Positions 23,748 to 33,414 of a DNA stretch of 64,000 nt are shown piece by piece. Under the pieces are notes generated by a model. It saw nothing but the letters and a program-made list of their open reading frames with translations. It searched no databases and was not told where the DNA came from. Position numbers and translations under genes: made by a program. This DNA is from Pseudoalteromonas sp. NBT06-2 (GTDB lineage: Bacteria > Pseudomonadota > Gammaproteobacteria > Enterobacterales > Alteromonadaceae), in NCBI RefSeq assembly GCF_002276045.1, contig NZ_NQMR01000035.1, positions 1 to 64,000 on the forward strand. The letters run 5' to 3'. Numbering within the stretch: the stretch's first letter is position 1; each line of letters opens with the position of its first letter.

Positions 23748-25232
23748 CTAATGTTCTTTAAGCATCTCATCAAATTTATTTACGATTGAATGCTGTGGTT
23801 CACCAGATAGTTTACTCACTATGATGATTGTCAAAGTACATAAGATAAAGCCTGGTACTAATTCATACATAGTGGCACTTAATGATTCACCATTTATTGT
23901 AATTGGCGCATATATCCAGAATAAAACGGTTGCAGCACCAACAACCATCCCCGCTAAAGCGCCATTACGGTTCATTTTACTCCAATAAAGACTTAGCATT
24001 ACAACAGGACCAAAAGCAGCACCAAAACCAGCCCATGCATTACTGACTAGAGTAAGAATTGAACTATCTCTATCGTATGCTAAAAATATAGCAACTAGTG
24101 CCACTAAAAATACAGAAATACGACCCACTAAAACTAACTGTTTATCACTTGCATCTTTATTTAAAAATGCTTGATAAAAATCCCCCGTTAACGAACTAGA
24201 AGTTACTAATAGTTGTGACGATATTGTACTCATAATTGCAGCTAAAATGGCTGCTAATAAAAAACCAGCAATCACAGGGTGAAATAAAATTTGTGATAAT
24301 AAAATAAATATAGTTTCAGGATCATCTAATTGAATACCTGTAGATGCTACATAAGCAATACCCGCAAAACCTGTCGCCATAGCACCTATGATTGATATTA
24401 TCATCCAACTCATTCCAATTCGTCTTGCTACAGGCATATCTTTCACTGAACGAATTGCCATAAACCTGACAATAATATGTGGTTGTCCAAAATAACCTAG
24501 ACCCCAAGCCATAGCTGAAATAATCCCAAGTACACTGACACCATTGAGCATATTCAATAGCTCAGGATTAATAGCAGTGATAGATTGGTGCATTTTATTT
24601 ATCCCTCCTACTTCATTTATTGCAACAAATGGTACCAAAACTAAAGCAACAAACATAATGCAACCTTGTACAAAATCAGTAAGGCTTACAGCTAAAAATC
24701 CACCAAATAAAGTATATGCAACTACAACTCCAGCTGTGACATATAAGCCAAACTCATAATTAATACCAAATGATGACTCGAATAATTTACCGCCAGCGAC
24801 TATTCCTGATGATGTATACAAGGTAAAAAATACAATTATAACGATTGATGAAACTAACCTTAGCATATGAGATTTATCTTCAAAACGATTTTCAAAAAAA
24901 TCAGGTAGGGTAATAGAATCATTAGCAATTTCAGTGTAAGTTCGTAATCTAGGAGCAACAATTAAATAATTTAAAAATGCGCCAATGACTAAACCAATTC
25001 CAATCCATAAACTACTTAAACCTGAAAGGTACATAGCACCAGGTAGACCCATTAGCATCCAACCACTCATATCTGAAGCACCGGCTGATAATGCGGCAAC
25101 ACTCGGACTTAAACTGCGACCACCCAACATATAACCAGATACATCACTGGTTGATTTTTTATAAGCATAAAAACCTATGCCGAGCATAACGATAAAATAT
25201 ATCGCTAATGAAATAAGCGTTCCTAATTCCAA
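23748..25232 (-). CDS. putP: Sodium/proline symporter PutP
   Basis: This is an inner-membrane Na+/proline symporter of the SSS family (about 494 aa, 12-13 hydrophobic segments). Motifs include YFIVMLGIGFYAYKKSTSD at the N-terminus, GGRSLSPSVAALSAGASDMS with the substrate-binding helix, and GYFGQPHIIVRFMAIRS, all typical of PutP. I favour a TTG start at 25232 because GGAGG lies 5 bases upstream and it aligns with the usual PutP N-terminus. An ATG further upstream (25265) would precede the ribosome site. It is divergent from the EAL-HDOD gene. No putA is adjacent. A role in proline uptake as nutrient or osmoprotectant is expected. Confidence 0.93.
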   Translation of the reverse strand: MELGTLISLAIYFIVMLGIGFYAYKKSTSDVSGYMLGGRSLSPSVAALSAGASDMSGWMLMGLPGAMYLSGLSSLWIGIGLVIGAFLNYLIVAPRLRTYTEIANDSITLPDFFENRFEDKSHMLRLVSSIVIIVFFTLYTSSGIVAGGKLFESSFGINYEFGLYVTAGVVVAYTLFGGFLAVSLTDFVQGCIMFVALVLVPFVAINEVGGINKMHQSITAINPELLNMLNGVSVLGIISAMAWGLGYFGQPHIIVRFMAIRSVKDMPVARRIGMSWMIISIIGAMATGFAGIAYVASTGIQLDDPETIFILLSQILFHPVIAGFLLAAILAAIMSTISSQLLVTSSSLTGDFYQAFLNKDASDKQLVLVGRISVFLVALVAIFLAYDRDSSILTLVSNAWAGFGAAFGPVVMLSLYWSKMNRNGALAGMVVGAATVLFWIYAPITINGESLSATMYELVPGFILCTLTIIIVSKLSGEPQHSIVNKFDEMLKEH

Positions 25233-25460
25233 GCTAACCTCCAATAAAGTGATTGTTATATACATATATGTAATAGTTACTTACAATACCATTTTTTAAT
25301 AATCTATTACTATATCCCCCCTAACAAATGAATATTTAAATACGATAACGACACAATATTGTCAGATAATTGAAATATTTAATGTAAAAACATCATATTT
25401 ACAATATATTCAAGGAAGCAGTACAATAATTAATATATTTGGGATACAGGTTCATTATTT

Positions 25461-26678
25461 ATGTATTTTTACGCAGCAAGACAACCGATATTAGATCGAG
25501 AAAAAAAACTGTTTGCTTATGAATTGTTATTTCGCGATAGTTTGGATAATGTATTTCCCAATATTGACGAAAATGAAGCAACTACAAAGTTAATTGAAGG
25601 CAGCCAACTTGGCTTAGATGATATGACAGGTGATAAACCTGCATTTATCAACTTCACCCTTGATACACTTCAAAAGCGCTACGCTACTATGCTAAATAAA
25701 GAGCAAGTTGTAGTGGAAATTCTGGAAACTGTACAACCTGGTAAGCGACTACTCGCTATCGTTAAGGAGCTTAAGGAATTAGGATATACTCTAGCATTAG
25801 ATGATTACATACATAATCCTGTTTGGAAACATTTTTATCCTTATATCGATATTATAAAAATTGATTTTTTAGAGATGGCGACGGAAGAAATTAAGCAAGT
25901 GATCAAAGATATCTCTCCCTATAAAAACATTAAGTTTTTAGCCGAAAAAGTAGAAACTTATGAACAATACCAATCTGCAATGGATATGGGATTTGCATAT
26001 TTTCAAGGATATTTTTTCTCAAAGCCTGAAGTAATTCAAAGTAAAAGTCTTGCTCCTTCACAGATTACTTTAGCTGAGTTACTATATGAAACTTCAAAAT
26101 CAGAAATGGATTTAAAAAAAATATCTGAAGTTTTTCAAAGAGATGTCAACTTAGCTTACAAATTATTACGTTATACCAATTCAGCTGCATTTAATCGCAG
26201 AGCAGAAATAGGTACAATAAAACAAGCTTTGGTTGTACTTGGCTTAGCAGAACTTAAAAAGTTCTTATCTGTCTTATTTACGGCGCAAGTCGCCTCAACA
26301 AAACCACCTGAATTAATGCGTCTATCACTTACTCGTGCCCGCTTTGCTGAATGTCTAGCAATAAAGCATGGACACATGAAAGACACCGCAATGGCTTTTC
26401 TTGCAGGTATGTTTTCTTTAATTGATGGCATTCTTGATCAAAATATGTCTGAAATTTTAGATAAGTTACCACTTTCTATTGAAATAAAAGATGCCATTCT
26501 GAAAAAGGAAGGTTTAATCGCTGATTATTTATCTTTAGTTGAGCATTATGAACTAGCTGACTGGGAACAAGCTAAAATGATTACAGAGCAACTAAATATT
26601 GATGTTAAAACTGTTCCTGACGCTTATCATGATGCAGTTTATTGGGCAAATACACAGATGGAAGCCATGTCTAAATAA
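25461..26678 (+). CDS. EAL-HDOD (YuxH-type) signalling protein
   Basis: This is a cytoplasmic 405-aa protein with an N-terminal EAL-like domain (about 1-195) and a C-terminal HDOD domain (about 200-400, QRDVNLAYKLLRYTNSAAF). The EAL half looks catalytically dead. The signature reads FAYELLFRD rather than EALLR, and the catalytic loop DDFGTG is LDDYIHNP, though IIKIDFLE and AEKVET are recognisable. It therefore more likely serves as a scaffold or regulator than as a c-di-GMP phosphodiesterase; this is inference from motif loss. It is divergent from putP and ends at a shared terminator with mlaA. Homologues often influence motility, which fits the flagellar genes to the right. Confidence 0.88.
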   Translation: MYFYAARQPILDREKKLFAYELLFRDSLDNVFPNIDENEATTKLIEGSQLGLDDMTGDKPAFINFTLDTLQKRYATMLNKEQVVVEILETVQPGKRLLAIVKELKELGYTLALDDYIHNPVWKHFYPYIDIIKIDFLEMATEEIKQVIKDISPYKNIKFLAEKVETYEQYQSAMDMGFAYFQGYFFSKPEVIQSKSLAPSQITLAELLYETSKSEMDLKKISEVFQRDVNLAYKLLRYTNSAAFNRRAEIGTIKQALVVLGLAELKKFLSVLFTAQVASTKPPELMRLSLTRARFAECLAIKHGHMKDTAMAFLAGMFSLIDGILDQNMSEILDKLPLSIEIKDAILKKEGLIADYLSLVEHYELADWEQAKMITEQLNIDVKTVPDAYHDAVYWANTQMEAMSK

Positions 26679-26696
26679 CCAGAACTCTAAGGCAAT

Positions 26697-26729
26697 AAAA
26701 AAGCTGGAATTATATACTCCAGCTTTTTA
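26697..26729. terminator. Bidirectional terminator between EAL-HDOD and mlaA
   Basis: A perfect 10-bp stem (aaaagctgga 26699-26708, tccagctttt 26718-26727) is flanked by A and T runs on both sides and lies between convergent genes. Confidence 0.88.
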
Positions 26730-26735
26730 TGGATA

Positions 26736-27470
26736 TTATTCAAGCTCTTCTAAAAAGTCCTCATCAAACTCTTCATCGTCTTCCTCTATTGAAAGATTAC
26801 CATCATAAAGCTGATATAATTGTCTTTGTAAGTATATCTCTTTAACAAATATATACGGATCTATAGCTTCATTTAACAATCCTTCTTGAGGGAATAAAGA
26901 TGCTCTCGCTTCTAATCCCTGAATTGTATAGCGCAATATCGTTTGCGGTAAACTCAAAGCAATTGATGGAATAACAAAGCCATCTACAACATCTCCAGAA
27001 ACATTTCGAACTGTACTTGGCCCATATCCTGGTAACATTAAATAAGCGCCATTATCGGCCCCCCAAATACCCAAGGTTTGCCCGAAATCCTCATCAACCT
27101 GTGACAAGCCAATTTCAGTTGCAACATCAAAAATACCAAAGATTCCTACTGTAGAGTTAACTAAAAATCTTGCAATACTAATACCTGCATTGCCTGTTTT
27201 ACCTTGCAAAGCTGCATTGATACCATCAACAGGTTCACCAATATTTTCAGTAAGGTTAACTAACCCTCTACGTACCGATTGTGGTGTGATTGTGATATAG
27301 CCTACAGCAGCAGGCCGTAAGATATACGTATCTAAAACATCCTTATTAAAATTATATAAAGGACGATTTATTGTTTGTAGTGGATCTTTCACATCTTGTT
27401 TTTCAATGGGTACTTGCGCACATCCTATAAATAAAAATAAAATTAAAAAAATCACTCCACTTTTAAGCAT
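26736..27470 (-). CDS. mlaA: MlaA, outer-membrane lipoprotein of phospholipid transport
   Basis: MlaA (VacJ) removes mislocalised phospholipids from the outer membrane's outer leaflet and passes them to MlaC. The N-terminus is a lipoprotein signal with the lipobox LFIGC. The VacJ core follows: DPLQTINRPLYNFNKDVLD, NIGEPVDGINAALQGK and FGQTLGIWGADNGAYLMLPG. I prefer the ATG at 27470, because AAGGA is correctly spaced from it; the ATG two codons upstream is too close. The last 18 residues are nearly all acidic (EEDDEEFDEDFLEELE), an unusual tail. It lies 12 bases after ccmI and could be read through from the ccm operon. Other mla genes are not in view. Confidence 0.93.
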   Translation of the reverse strand: MLKSGVIFLILFLFIGCAQVPIEKQDVKDPLQTINRPLYNFNKDVLDTYILRPAAVGYITITPQSVRRGLVNLTENIGEPVDGINAALQGKTGNAGISIARFLVNSTVGIFGIFDVATEIGLSQVDEDFGQTLGIWGADNGAYLMLPGYGPSTVRNVSGDVVDGFVIPSIALSLPQTILRYTIQGLEARASLFPQEGLLNEAIDPYIFVKEIYLQRQLYQLYDGNLSIEEDDEEFDEDFLEELE

Positions 27471-27482
27471 TAACATTCCTTA

Positions 27483-28817
27483 TCAAAGTAACTGATCTAC
27501 GACAACCGTTACCTCTGGTGAATTTTTCACTTCAATTGTATCACTTTTACCTTGAAGCTCTCCAGCAGCAGACATTACATTTTCATCAACTGATACTCTA
27601 ACCGTTATAATAACTTGTTCAAATTGAGCAAGTGATAATTCCGCAACCATTGCATTTTTTTCAGATAGTGTAATCTCTAATGGAAAACTAAACTGACTCT
27701 GCTTAACAACAGCTAACGGCATTTTTGGTCCAGCAACAGCCTTTGCAAATACAAATAACGTCGCATTATTAGGGGTTTTATCCACTAAGTGATCTGCTAA
27801 TTCAATTTTTACTTTTATTGCATTGTCATGTCCAGTAGAATTTTGTTCAATTTTGTAAAGTGACGCTTCAACAGATGAATTACTTTGAATATTAGTTGCC
27901 ATGGCATGATTATTTAAAGGTTTTGCTGGTAATGACGAGATTTTGCCAACGAGTTCTTTAACTCTAAATTTAATCATTGCATAACGTTCATCATCTTTAC
28001 TCATAGAGCTAAGTAACATATCAAATGCAGCCTTCGCTTCTAAAAAATCACCACGCTCGTACGCAATTAAGCCCAATAAAGAAATTGCATCAAAATTAGA
28101 CGGCTCTACAGATAAAATAGTCGAGAGCATTGTCCCAGCCTGATTATAATCAGGCTCACCACTCATAAGCAGTAACTGCGTATAATTTAATAACACAGTG
28201 ACATTACGAGAATTTAAACTTAATGTTTTATCAAAGGCTTGCATTGCAGACTTGTAATCACCTAATGACATATTTACTTGACCGAGCAACATCCAAGCCA
28301 TTTCATCTTCGCCTTGTTTAGCAATTTTAGTTCTCAATCCTAAAGCGAATTGCTGTAACTCATTAGCAGTTAATGGTTCACCTTGCTGCATCATTGCTCG
28401 CTTACCAAGTTCAGGTAACGCAACTTGCGCTTTTTGCCATTGATTAAGCTGGCTGTAATTTCCTGTGGCATAATAAAAGATTGCAGTAAAGCTCAATAAA
28501 AATAAGCTGCCAGCTAATAATAAAGTTAAGTTATTACCTTTTACATTCAATTTTTTTTCTGGTGAAAGCTCATTTAACAAGCCTTTTTTTAACTCTATCA
28601 CGGCTGAGCTAAAGTCTTCCAAACTAATTTTAGAAAGCTGAACATCATCATCTAACTCAGCTAAACGCTGATGATAAATATCTATTCTTTGCGCATTTTC
28701 ACCACTTGATTGAGTTAAATCAGTTGCAGCCTTATCCGACTTTCGAATAAATGGAATTACGACAAAAATAGCACCGAGCAGTGCCAATAACACCAGAGTA
28801 AACCAAAGTGACATCAT
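27483..28817 (-). CDS. ccmI: CcmI, cytochrome c maturation TPR protein
   Basis: This is the apocytochrome chaperone of the System I haem ligation complex. The 444-aa protein has two N-terminal membrane segments (LWFTLVLLALLGAIFVVIPF and LLLAGSLFLLSFTAIFYYA). A periplasmic TPR domain follows, in which repeats such as DEMAWMLLGQVNMSLGDYKSAMQAF can be read. The C-terminal periplasmic part is beta-rich. In E. coli this is the C-terminal half of CcmH; here it is a separate gene, as in Pseudomonas and Rhodobacter. It overlaps ccmH by 4 bases and is the last gene of the operon before mlaA. Confidence 0.9.
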   Translation of the reverse strand: MMSLWFTLVLLALLGAIFVVIPFIRKSDKAATDLTQSSGENAQRIDIYHQRLAELDDDVQLSKISLEDFSSAVIELKKGLLNELSPEKKLNVKGNNLTLLLAGSLFLLSFTAIFYYATGNYSQLNQWQKAQVALPELGKRAMMQQGEPLTANELQQFALGLRTKIAKQGEDEMAWMLLGQVNMSLGDYKSAMQAFDKTLSLNSRNVTVLLNYTQLLLMSGEPDYNQAGTMLSTILSVEPSNFDAISLLGLIAYERGDFLEAKAAFDMLLSSMSKDDERYAMIKFRVKELVGKISSLPAKPLNNHAMATNIQSNSSVEASLYKIEQNSTGHDNAIKVKIELADHLVDKTPNNATLFVFAKAVAGPKMPLAVVKQSQFSFPLEITLSEKNAMVAELSLAQFEQVIITVRVSVDENVMSAAGELQGKSDTIEVKNSPEVTVVVDQLL

Positions 28818-29296
28818 TGACCGGACTCCTGTTTCACTTGAACTGAATTATTCTGATATTGTGTAATAAGCTTAGTCAACTGAGCTTCATCTTTAACAGA
28901 CCATTTTTGCTCAGTTGACGATTTTTTTTGACGAAAGATAACCGAACCAAAGCCAAACAATACAAATAAAACTGGCACCACCCATAAAACTAATGTTGAC
29001 GCTGTAACAGGAGGTTTGTAATGAACAAAGTACCCATACCGATCAATCATATAATCAACAATAAAGTCTTTTGATTTATTTAGTTTTACTAATTCAATCA
29101 CTTTGTCACGTAAATCTTTTGCTACGACAGCATTAGAATCTGCAATATTTTGATTTTGACATTTAGGACACCTGAGTTCTAAACTTAACTCTTTAAACAA
29201 TTGTGCTTGTTGCATATTAGCAAAACTATGAGACTCTTCAACAGCAAGAATTACTGTTGAAACCCCCATTAACAATACAAAAAGGAAATATTTCAT
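28814..29296 (-). CDS. ccmH: CcmH, apocytochrome c thiol-disulfide protein
   Basis: This is a periplasm-facing reductase of System I that keeps the haem-binding CxxCH thiols of apocytochrome c reduced. The signal sequence is followed by LELRCPKCQNQNIADSNA, which contains the diagnostic LRCxxCQ motif (Cys43, Cys46). A single membrane segment near residue 105-122 anchors the C-terminus. Length is 160 aa. It overlaps ccmI by 4 bases and lies 2 bases after ccmG. Confidence 0.95.
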   Translation of the reverse strand: MKYFLFVLLMGVSTVILAVEESHSFANMQQAQLFKELSLELRCPKCQNQNIADSNAVVAKDLRDKVIELVKLNKSKDFIVDYMIDRYGYFVHYKPPVTASTLVLWVVPVLFVLFGFGSVIFRQKKSSTEQKWSVKDEAQLTKLITQYQNNSVQVKQESGQ

Positions 29297-29298
29297 TA

Positions 29299-29895
29299 TT
29301 ACAACTTAACCTCTTTTAATTCAGTAAACTTAGGAGCAAATTTGGCTCGCCAAGTACGCTCATTTAAATCTCCTGTATGGTGTAATAAAATCACACCTGT
29401 ACTATCAACTAAAAATGTTTCAGGTGCACCAGAAACACCTAAATCAAAAGCTAAGCTACGGTTTAAATCAAATATATTATATTGATATGGATTACCAGTT
29501 CGATCAAGCATATGAGAAACTTCATTTCTTAATGCTTGAATATTAAATTCACTATCGAAGTCTGGATCATACCCCTGCTCTAAATATAGACCTATAATTT
29601 CAACACCACGCTCACGAAGCTTGGTAAGGTAAGGTAATTCAACTAAACAAGTAGTGCACCAAGTACCCCAAACGTTGATTAAGTAAACTTTTCCTAATAA
29701 ATCTTTCTCTGACCATGTTTTATTCTCTTGCATTAAATCAGGTAAGTTAAATGCGGGCATCTCCTGACCTAATCGACCTGTTTGTAACTCTCTTGGATTT
29801 GAAAATAACCCTTTAAATAAAAAGATACATAGTAAAAAAAATATGATTAGAGGCACAGAAAACATTAATTTGTTGTTTTTATTTTCATCACTCAT
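29299..29895 (-). CDS. ccmG: CcmG/DsbE thioredoxin-like protein
   Basis: This is a membrane-anchored periplasmic thioredoxin that supplies reductant to CcmH and apocytochrome. One N-terminal membrane helix (residues 12-30) precedes a thioredoxin domain with VYLINVWGTWCTTCLVELP, giving Cys80 and Cys83 in a WCTTC active site. The family insert and cis-Pro region GAPETFLVDSTG are also present. Length is 198 aa, normal for DsbE. It overlaps ccmF by 4 bases. Confidence 0.94.
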   Translation of the reverse strand: MSDENKNNKLMFSVPLIIFFLLCIFLFKGLFSNPRELQTGRLGQEMPAFNLPDLMQENKTWSEKDLLGKVYLINVWGTWCTTCLVELPYLTKLRERGVEIIGLYLEQGYDPDFDSEFNIQALRNEVSHMLDRTGNPYQYNIFDLNRSLAFDLGVSGAPETFLVDSTGVILLHHTGDLNERTWRAKFAPKFTELKEVKL

Positions 29896-31895
29896 GAACT
29901 TACCTCATCAGATGTAGCTGGCTGAGATGATTCATTTGTGTCTTTTGTTTTTTGCGAAGCCTTCGTAGTACCTCTATAACGTTTATCAAGTAAAATCAGC
30001 AAGCCTGCAAAAGATATTATTAAGCCACCTAACCACATCCATCTGATATATGGTTTATGATAAATCCTAAGTGCCCAAGCGCCGTTACTTAATTGCTCAC
30101 CTAGCGCTACGTATAAATCACGCCCTAGAGAGGCATCTATTGCTGCTTCAGTCATAAACTGCATACCCACATTGTAACGACGCTTTTCAGCATGTAACTC
30201 AGTTACTTTTTCACCATTATTATAAATACTGACGACAGCAGCATGACCGGTATAATTAGCGCCGACAATTTCTTTAATACCATCAAAACGATATACATAT
30301 TCATTTAATGTCACGGTTTCACCAGGCAGCATTCTGACATCTCGCTCAACAGAATATGCTGATGTTAATGCAATACCCATAACAACACATGCAAACCCAA
30401 AATGACCACTTACCATAGCCCAGTAGCTCGTAGTTAACTGCTTTAAACCTACTAGAATACTTGTTTGTTTTGTTGCTTTTTCAACGATATCGAATATCGT
30501 TGAAATTGTGACCCAAATCGCCAATAAAACCGCGATAAATGTCATTAATGACACAACATCATAACTTGAGTACAACCAACTCGCTGTAATTACGATGCTT
30601 ATTAAAGCAATTAGCGATAATTTATTTTTTAATGTATTAAATTTGTTTTGTTTCCAACGCAATAATGGCGCTACACCTAAAGCAAATGCAAAAGGAACCA
30701 GTAAATAGCTAAACATTTCATTAAAGAATGGTTCGCCAATTGAAATAGACCCCATGCCTAATTCTTTATGCACTAACGGTAATAACGTACCTAACATAAC
30801 GATTAAGGTCGCTACACATAACAAAATATTATTTAACCACAATGCAACTTCTCTAGAAAACAAACGATAACGTCCTGCACTATTCACTGCTGAAGCTCGC
30901 ATAGCATATAGCGCTAAGCTACCACCGACAACGATGGCTAAGAAGCCTAATATGAATATGCCTCGACCTGGATCGGTTGTAAATGCATGCACCGATACAA
31001 GTACACCGGAGCGCACAATAAACGTACCTAATAAACTAAATGAGAAGCCCGCAATTGCTAATAAAACAGTCCATGACTTAAACACGCCTCGTTTTTCTGT
31101 CGCAGCTAAAGAATGTATTAGAGCAGTCGCAATCAACCAAGGCATCAATGAAGCATTTTCTACCGGGTCCCAAAACCACCAACCGCCCCAGCCTAATTCC
31201 GAATATGCCCACCAACTGCCTAAAGTAATACCTAAGGTTAAGAATAGCCAAGCAGCAATAGTCCAAGGACGAGACCATTTAGCCCAAGTATTATCTAGTT
31301 TTCCGGTTAACAATGCAGCAATAGCAAAAGAGAAAGTTACAGATAAACCAACATACCCCATATATAATAATGGCGGATGAATGATCATTCCAGGGTCTTG
31401 TAAAAGCGGATTTAAATCATGACCTTCAACGGGATAATAAGGTAATAAAGATTCAAATGGGCTTGACATTAATAAGGTGTAAAACATAAAACCGACACCT
31501 AAAAAGCCTAAAACGCCTAGTACACGAGCACGTAAAGGCCAAGGCAAAGATTGAGATGCAATAGATACAATTGCAGTCCAACCCGCTTGCATCACAAGCC
31601 ATAACAGCATAGCGCCTTCATGACCACCCCAAGTCGATGTTATTTTATAATACCATGGTAAAGAGCTACTCGAATTACTTGCGACATATACTAAAGTAAA
31701 ATCATCCGTTAAGCTGGCATAAACTAAAGCGGCATACGAAATAAATACAAATACACACTGCCCTATTGCCAAAGCAGGTGCTGCGCGCATAAGTCTTAAA
31801 TTATTAGTATATGCTCCCCATAAAGGATAGATACATAATAAAATAGATAAACCTAATGCGATGGTTAAAGAGATATAACCCAATTCAGGGATCAT
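29892..31895 (-). CDS. ccmF: CcmF, cytochrome c haem lyase subunit
   Basis: This is the large integral membrane haem ligase of System I (667 aa, about 15 membrane segments). The WWD haem-handling signature is seen as ELGWGGWWFWDPVENASLMP (about residues 235-254). Other family segments are IIHPPLLYMGYVGLSVTFSF and TFIVRSGVLVSVHAFTTDP. CcmF takes haem from holo-CcmE and attaches it to apocytochrome c with CcmH and CcmI. It starts one base after ccmE ends. Confidence 0.96.
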   Translation of the reverse strand: MIPELGYISLTIALGLSILLCIYPLWGAYTNNLRLMRAAPALAIGQCVFVFISYAALVYASLTDDFTLVYVASNSSSSLPWYYKITSTWGGHEGAMLLWLVMQAGWTAIVSIASQSLPWPLRARVLGVLGFLGVGFMFYTLLMSSPFESLLPYYPVEGHDLNPLLQDPGMIIHPPLLYMGYVGLSVTFSFAIAALLTGKLDNTWAKWSRPWTIAAWLFLTLGITLGSWWAYSELGWGGWWFWDPVENASLMPWLIATALIHSLAATEKRGVFKSWTVLLAIAGFSFSLLGTFIVRSGVLVSVHAFTTDPGRGIFILGFLAIVVGGSLALYAMRASAVNSAGRYRLFSREVALWLNNILLCVATLIVMLGTLLPLVHKELGMGSISIGEPFFNEMFSYLLVPFAFALGVAPLLRWKQNKFNTLKNKLSLIALISIVITASWLYSSYDVVSLMTFIAVLLAIWVTISTIFDIVEKATKQTSILVGLKQLTTSYWAMVSGHFGFACVVMGIALTSAYSVERDVRMLPGETVTLNEYVYRFDGIKEIVGANYTGHAAVVSIYNNGEKVTELHAEKRRYNVGMQFMTEAAIDASLGRDLYVALGEQLSNGAWALRIYHKPYIRWMWLGGLIISFAGLLILLDKRYRGTTKASQKTKDTNESSQPATSDEVSS

Positions 31896-32378
31896 CTAGC
31901 TATCTCCTTTTACATTATTATAAACTGGCTTTTGGTGTTTGATACCTTTAACTGCTTCAGCAACTTCAGGTGGCATATATTCTTCATCATGTTTAGCCAA
32001 TACTTCAAATGCTTCAATGATATTGGGCGCAATTAAGTTTCCTTGCGCCACAATACCCTGACCTTCTCTGAATAAGTCAGGTAAAATACCTTTATAAATC
32101 ACTTTTACAGTTGGACCTGTATCCATTAATTTAAATTCTACATGCAATGAATCTGGGTCTCTTTTCACCGAACCTGGTACGACCATGCCGCCAATTCTTA
32201 GCTTTTGACCGACCAAAGGTTTTTGCTTTTCAGGGCCTTTACCTTGGATTAATTCAGTTGGTGTGTAAAATAAGTTTATATTACCTTGAAGTGCATAAAG
32301 CACTAAGGCAACAGCAGAGCCTAAACCAAAAACAACTGCAAGCAGTGTCACCATGCGCTTTTTTCTTCTAGGGTTCAT
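31896..32378 (-). CDS. ccmE: CcmE, periplasmic haem chaperone
   Basis: CcmE binds haem covalently through a histidine and delivers it to CcmF. The 160-aa protein has a basic N-terminus (RRKKR), one membrane helix (about 10-30) and an OB-fold domain. The haem-binding motif [13 protein letters not shown] places His130 and Tyr134 at the same numbers as in E. coli. Its start overlaps the stop of ccmD by one base. Confidence 0.96.
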   Translation of the reverse strand: MNPRRKKRMVTLLAVVFGLGSAVALVLYALQGNINLFYTPTELIQGKGPEKQKPLVGQKLRIGGMVVPGSVKRDPDSLHVEFKLMDTGPTVKVIYKGILPDLFREGQGIVAQGNLIAPNIIEAFEVLAKHDEEYMPPEVAEAVKGIKHQKPVYNNVKGDS

Positions 32379-32578
32379 TATTTTGACTCCTGCTTTGCTT
32401 TTTTAATACGTGCTTCACGATCTAGCTGTTTAGCGACAGCATCTAGAATACGTTGGTGACTAAACTGACTATCTAAGAAAATGCTTAATAATATTAATGC
32501 ACAAGTTCCAAAGGATAACCAAACATAAAAACCATAACCACCCATGGCTATAAAGTCTGAAAACGAATTAAACTGCAT
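32378..32578 (-). CDS. ccmD: CcmD, small haem exporter subunit
   Basis: This is a small membrane protein of 66 aa with one hydrophobic segment ([20 protein letters not shown]) and a basic C-terminal tail rich in Arg and Lys, as in CcmD. It helps release holo-CcmE from the CcmABC complex. Identification depends on position between ccmC and ccmE plus the [12 protein letters not shown] segment. It overlaps ccmC by 11 bases. Confidence 0.9.
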   Translation of the reverse strand: MQFNSFSDFIAMGGYGFYVWLSFGTCALILLSIFLDSQFSHQRILDAVAKQLDREARIKKAKQESK

Positions 32579-33347
32579 TATTATCCCCTATTTCACTTGT
32601 TACATTTTGAGTTTGGCTTTTTACTAAATCTCGTACCCAAGGACGATGCTTTTCACATAATAAGATTTCATTTTTTAAACGGATCAGAACAACTGTACCT
32701 ACAAATGCAGAAAATGCCAAAATATTAACCATTAATGGCCAAAACATACTTGGATCAATCGCACTACCATCAAATTTAGTGATAGTTGCACCTTGATGCA
32801 ACGTATTCCACCACTCAACTGAGAAATGGATAATAGGTAAATTAATAGATCCAACTAAAGCTAAAATACAAGAAGCTCGACCCGCACTACCTTTATCTTC
32901 AAAAGCATTATAAAGTGAAATAACACCTAAATATAAAAACAATAGAATTAACTCAGTAGTTAGCCTTGCATCCCAAACCCACCAGGCTCCCCACATAGGC
33001 TTACCCCATGCAGCACCTGTGATCAGCGCAATTAAGGTAACAGCCGCTCCAACAGGTGCGATTGCTATTACTGCAAGTTCAGCATTTTTTAGCTGCCAAA
33101 CCAAAGCGATAAATGCAGCAATTGCCATTGAGGAATATGCGCCCATAGATAAAATAGCTGAAGGAACATGTATAAAAATAATTCTATAACTGTCTTTTTG
33201 TTGATAATCTGCTGGTGCAAAGCCTAAACCCCAAACCCAACCTACAATTAAACTTAATACAGCAATCATTGCAAAATACGGCAACAAGATGTTGCACAAT
33301 CGATAGGCTGTTTGTGCCTTTGCATAAGGATGTAACCACTTCCACAT
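32568..33347 (-). CDS. ccmC: CcmC, haem transporter/ligation to CcmE
   Basis: This membrane protein of the CcmABC complex presents haem to CcmE (259 aa, 6 membrane segments). The WWD domain reads GKPMWGAWWVWDARLTTELI (about residues 114-133). It is flanked by the conserved haem-ligand histidines in FIHVPSAI and NLPIIHFSVEWW. A 67-bp gap separates it from ccmB; it overlaps ccmD. Confidence 0.96.
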   Translation of the reverse strand: MWKWLHPYAKAQTAYRLCNILLPYFAMIAVLSLIVGWVWGLGFAPADYQQKDSYRIIFIHVPSAILSMGAYSSMAIAAFIALVWQLKNAELAVIAIAPVGAAVTLIALITGAAWGKPMWGAWWVWDARLTTELILLFLYLGVISLYNAFEDKGSAGRASCILALVGSINLPIIHFSVEWWNTLHQGATITKFDGSAIDPSMFWPLMVNILAFSAFVGTVVLIRLKNEILLCEKHRPWVRDLVKSQTQNVTSEIGDNNAV

Positions 33348-33414
33348 AACTAATCCACACTCTTTTTAAACACGACGCAATATATTGACTTGCTACAGCA
33401 ATATAAAATTTAAA

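Noticed and set aside
30934..31380. A 148-codon plus-strand frame inside ccmF
   Set aside because: Antisense shadow of the strongly conserved ccmF WWD region; no independent coding signal.
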